A stretch of 48,315 nt of DNA from Gammaproteobacteria bacterium (lineage in GTDB: Bacteria > Pseudomonadota > Gammaproteobacteria > Steroidobacterales > Steroidobacteraceae), in the NCBI GenBank assembly GCA_028293725.1, contig JAQGOE010000131.1, forward strand, positions 1-48,315, in the 5' to 3' direction. A program made the position numbers and the translations under genes. Below the pieces are notes generated by a model. That model was not told the DNA's origin and made no database searches. It worked only from the letters and a program-made list of their open reading frames with translations. Shown here one piece after another: positions 46,073 to 48,315 of this stretch; within the stretch, counting starts at the first letter, position 1, and each line of letters starts with the position of its first letter.

Positions 46073-47776
46073 ATGCGAACACCAGAGCAGATCGAGGCGA
46101 TGGTGCCGGTTTCAGACAGAAGCGCCCAAAGATTCCCACGGTTACCGGACGCGCAGCTCGCCGTCGTGAAGCGGTTTGCCGAAGAAGAGGTGCGCAGCTT
46201 TGCGCCCGGCGAATTCCTCTTCCAGATTGGCGATCGCAGCGTGCCGACCTGGTTTCTTCTCGAGGGCTCGGTGGAGCTGTTTGGCCGCGTTGGATACGAC
46301 GAAGAGACCTCCCTGCGGGAGCTCGAAAGCGGGCAGTTCACCGGAGAGCTGAGCGAGCTCGCGAACAGGCCATCCCTGACCGGCGCGAGAGCCGGATCCG
46401 GGGGTTGTGTAGCGTTGCCGCTCAATGCGAGCCGCCTGCGTGCGCTCATCGTGGGATCGGCAGAGCTAGGCGAGCTCCTCATGCGCGCGTTCATCCTGAG
46501 GCGTGTAGGTCTGTTGGAGCGCGGGGTCGGTCCCGTGTTGCTGGGTCGGGCAGGCTCCGCCGAGATTCTGAAGCTGCAGGCGTTCCTCACCCGGAACGCC
46601 TACCCGCACCTGGTGCTCAGCTGCGCCAGCGACCGCGGGCGACAGATCATCAACGACCTCGCCCTGCCCCATGAGGATCTGCCGCTGCTGATCTGCGCCT
46701 GTGGCCGGGTGTTGAAGCGGCCCTCGAATGAAGAAGCCGGCGCGTGGCTCGGCATTACCCCGAAACTCAGGGAAAACGCGATCTACGATGTGGCCGTGAT
46801 CGGGTCCGGACCCGCTGGTCTCGCGACAGCGGTGTATGCCGCGTCCGAGGGCCTTTCGGTCCTCGTTCTGGACGGCGAGGCTGTTGGAGGGCAAGCTGGT
46901 GCCTCGGCCCGCATAGAGAACTATCTCGGTTTTCCCACCGGAATCTCGGGCCCGGCGTTGACCGGGCGGGCGCTGAATCAAGCGCAGAAATTTGGCGCCG
47001 AAGTGGCTATCCCCCTCGTGGCGACACGGCTCGCGTGTAGTTCCGGTTCTTCCGCGCCCCGCGACACGCTGGAGCTGACACTGTCAGATCAAGGCTCGGT
47101 CAGGGCGCGCTCAGTCGTCATTGCCTCGGGCGCACGCTATAAGCGGCCCGACATCACCAACCTGCGGAAGTTCGAGGGCTATAACGTCCACTACTGGGCT
47201 TCACCGGTCGAGGCCAAACTCTGTGCCGACGCAGAGATCATTCTGGTCGGCGCCGGCAACTCAGCCGGCCAGGCGGTCGTGTTTCTAGCCTCGTACGTCA
47301 AGCGTCTCACCATGCTTGTCAGGGGCAAAGGATTGGAGGCGTCCATGTCTCGCTACCTGATCGACCGGATCAAGTCGCTGGATAACGTCGACATCCGGGT
47401 GCGCTCCGAACTCCTGGAACTGCTTGGCGATCGGACTGGCGCCCTCGAGGGCGCAGCGGTTCGCAACAACGTTTCGGGGGAAGTCTCGCGCATCCCAGTG
47501 AGCCAGATCTTCATGTTTGTGGGCGCGGAGCCCAACACAGCATGGCTCGAAGGATGCCTTTCGCTCGATGAAAAGGGATATATCCTGACGGGCCTGGTTC
47601 CGAAGGACACTCAAACCCCTGCCCCACTCCCGCTGCAGACGAGCCTGTCGCGCGTATTCGCAATCGGCGACGTCCGCTCTGGATCGACGAAGCGAGTCGC
47701 CTCCGCGGTTGGTGAGGGTGCCGCGGTCGTCGCGCAGATTCATGCGCTGCTAGGGGCCTCGACGACTACTGCTTAG
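46073..47776 (+). CDS. Cyclic nucleotide-binding domain/thioredoxin reductase-like flavoprotein
   Basis: This 567-residue protein has a Crp-like cyclic nucleotide-binding domain (about 25-145), a thioredoxin-fold-like linker (about 165-235) and a thioredoxin-reductase-type FAD/NAD(P)H oxidoreductase. FAD binding is shown by GSGPAG (244-249) and the late AIGDVRSG; NAD(P)H binding by VGAGNSAGQA (from 392). The CxxC redox pair of true thioredoxin reductases is absent where expected (NVHYWASPVEAKLC), as is common in this fused subfamily, so classic thioredoxin reduction is doubtful. ATG 46073 is chosen for GGGAG 8 nt upstream; in-frame ATGs at 45992 and 46046 are alternatives. Its end overlaps the small minus-strand gene by 11 bases. 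Confidence 0.92.
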   Translation: MRTPEQIEAMVPVSDRSAQRFPRLPDAQLAVVKRFAEEEVRSFAPGEFLFQIGDRSVPTWFLLEGSVELFGRVGYDEETSLRELESGQFTGELSELANRPSLTGARAGSGGCVALPLNASRLRALIVGSAELGELLMRAFILRRVGLLERGVGPVLLGRAGSAEILKLQAFLTRNAYPHLVLSCASDRGRQIINDLALPHEDLPLLICACGRVLKRPSNEEAGAWLGITPKLRENAIYDVAVIGSGPAGLATAVYAASEGLSVLVLDGEAVGGQAGASARIENYLGFPTGISGPALTGRALNQAQKFGAEVAIPLVATRLACSSGSSAPRDTLELTLSDQGSVRARSVVIASGARYKRPDITNLRKFEGYNVHYWASPVEAKLCADAEIILVGAGNSAGQAVVFLASYVKRLTMLVRGKGLEASMSRYLIDRIKSLDNVDIRVRSELLELLGDRTGALEGAAVRNNVSGEVSRIPVSQIFMFVGAEPNTAWLEGCLSLDEKGYILTGLVPKDTQTPAPLPLQTSLSRVFAIGDVRSGSTKRVASAVGEGAAVVAQIHALLGASTTTA

Positions 47777-47957
47777 CAGGCTCAGTGGGAGTCGACGAAG
47801 ATGTTTGCTGCGCGGCGAACCGGAACGCCTCACGCAGTTGCTCGTGTATGTAGGCTTCCATCCGCGCCCGGTAATGTTGGCGAGTCTCCTCGGGTTGACT
47901 CGGATCGTTCGCCAGCAGCACCCACAGTGAGTAGTCCGAAGACTTGTCGTTGCTCAT
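47766..47957 (-). CDS. Small hypothetical protein
   Basis: This 63-residue protein has no known motif that I can name. It is predicted helical and charged (RQHYRARMEAYIHEQLREAF), with a Ser/Thr/Pro-rich tail. AGGTGA lies about 4 nt before ATG 47957. It overlaps the 3' end of the convergent flavoprotein gene and lies downstream of the phospholipase C gene, separated by a strong hairpin. Good binding site and codon pattern support a real gene. Confidence 0.6.
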   Translation of the reverse strand: MSNDKSSDYSLWVLLANDPSQPEETRQHYRARMEAYIHEQLREAFRFAAQQTSSSTPTEPAKQ

Positions 47958-47976
47958 CTGTCACCTTTCGAACGAC

Positions 47977-48004
47977 GACGGCCGTGCTAGCGAGCACGGC
48001 CGTC
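47977..48004 (-). terminator. Strong hairpin downstream of the phospholipase C gene
   Basis: GACGGCCGTGCT and AGCACGGCCGTC form a perfect 12-bp GC-rich stem with an AGCG loop, 18 bases after the phospholipase stop and before the small hypothetical gene. There is no T-run, so it may act as terminator or as a 3' stabilising structure. Confidence 0.6.
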
Positions 48005-48022
48005 GGATTGCACCATTTTCCA

Positions 48023-48315
48023 TCAAGCCTTGAGGGTAACGAGTCCCCCGAGAGCCGGATCTGAGAAGCTGTCCCGTCCGGTCTCAACATGGCCGGCGAG
48101 GCGGCATTCATAGGTGGCGTCCTGAGCAACAGTGACCACCAGGTCGTACCAGCCGAAGTACTCATGCAGCGGCCAGCCCGCCTCGATCATCTTCTCGTGC
48201 GGCTGGAGGAGCCGTGTAACCCGGTTGCCTGAATAGGCGTCGAGCACGTTGACTGTCGCGTTGTGGGTGCCGACATTGGTGATCGTCCACCCGATCAAGC
48301 CGAAATCCTCGAACA
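48023..48315 (-). CDS. Phospholipase C, C-terminal end (5' part outside window)
   Basis: About 97 C-terminal residues are present and the frame stays open to the right edge. FGWYDLVVTVAQDATYECRL followed by AGHVETGRDSFSDPALGG matches the C-terminal domain of bacterial phosphocholine-type phospholipase C, where the AGHVETGR-x-S-x-SDPA ending is diagnostic. These secreted enzymes hydrolyse phospholipids, releasing phosphate head groups. The catalytic domain is outside the window, so activity cannot be judged. Confidence 0.88.
   Translation of the reverse strand, partial: FEDFGLIGWTITNVGTHNATVNVLDAYSGNRVTRLLQPHEKMIEAGWPLHEYFGWYDLVVTVAQDATYECRLAGHVETGRDSFSDPALGGLVTLKA

Overview
The window comes from a GC-rich, Gram-negative proteobacterium. 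The PhaR regulator, the TolC/HlyD-type envelope genes, the YceI protein, the Bcr/CflA transporter and the phosphocholine-type phospholipase C tail all point that way. A gamma- or betaproteobacterium is likely; the genus cannot be read from the sequence. I see no tRNA, rRNA, insertion sequence or CRISPR array.

Bases 1-29503 (minus strand) are a single open gene that runs off the left edge. It encodes at least 9834 residues of a giant multidomain surface or secreted protein. It starts at a GTG behind a good ribosome binding site and carries an N-terminal LEPR-XLL motif. In protein order there follow pre-peptidase C-terminal (PPC) repeats, about 17 CARDB-like repeats, a propeller-like block, about nine He_PIG/cadherin-like domains, an RHS-like segment, a dockerin-like calcium pair, a second propeller-like block, an intein-like Hint domain, a metzincin-like zinc protease site (HEVGHVLGLQD), cadherin-like domains and 415-residue tandem repeats. 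Long plus-strand ORFs across this region are antisense shadows.

Bases 30081-38352 (plus strand) are a tight five-gene operon divergent from the giant gene: a TolC-like outer-membrane protein, a GAF-transmembrane-HlyD fusion, a PqqD-M50-HlyD fusion, a shortened SecA paralogue and a second HlyD-type periplasmic adaptor. There is no HlyB-type ABC transporter. I propose that this operon is a dedicated export machine for the giant protein: the PqqD-like domain may read the LEPR-XLL N-terminus, the SecA-like ATPase may supply energy, the M50/HlyD and GAF/HlyD proteins may form the inner-membrane and periplasmic path, and the TolC-like protein the exit. This is the most novel feature of the window. 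The component identities are read from sequence; the joint function is inference.

The right part (38.4-48.3 kb) is more ordinary. It holds phaR, then a minus-strand tetR-SDR-MFS group in which two near-identical 18-bp palindromes lie upstream of tetR and of the SDR gene, a YceI-like secreted protein, a small beta-rich protein of unknown function, a PAS-GGDEF-EAL membrane regulator of cyclic di-GMP, a cyclic-nucleotide-binding/thioredoxin-reductase-like flavoprotein, a small hypothetical gene, a strong hairpin and the 3' end of a phospholipase C gene that continues off the right edge.
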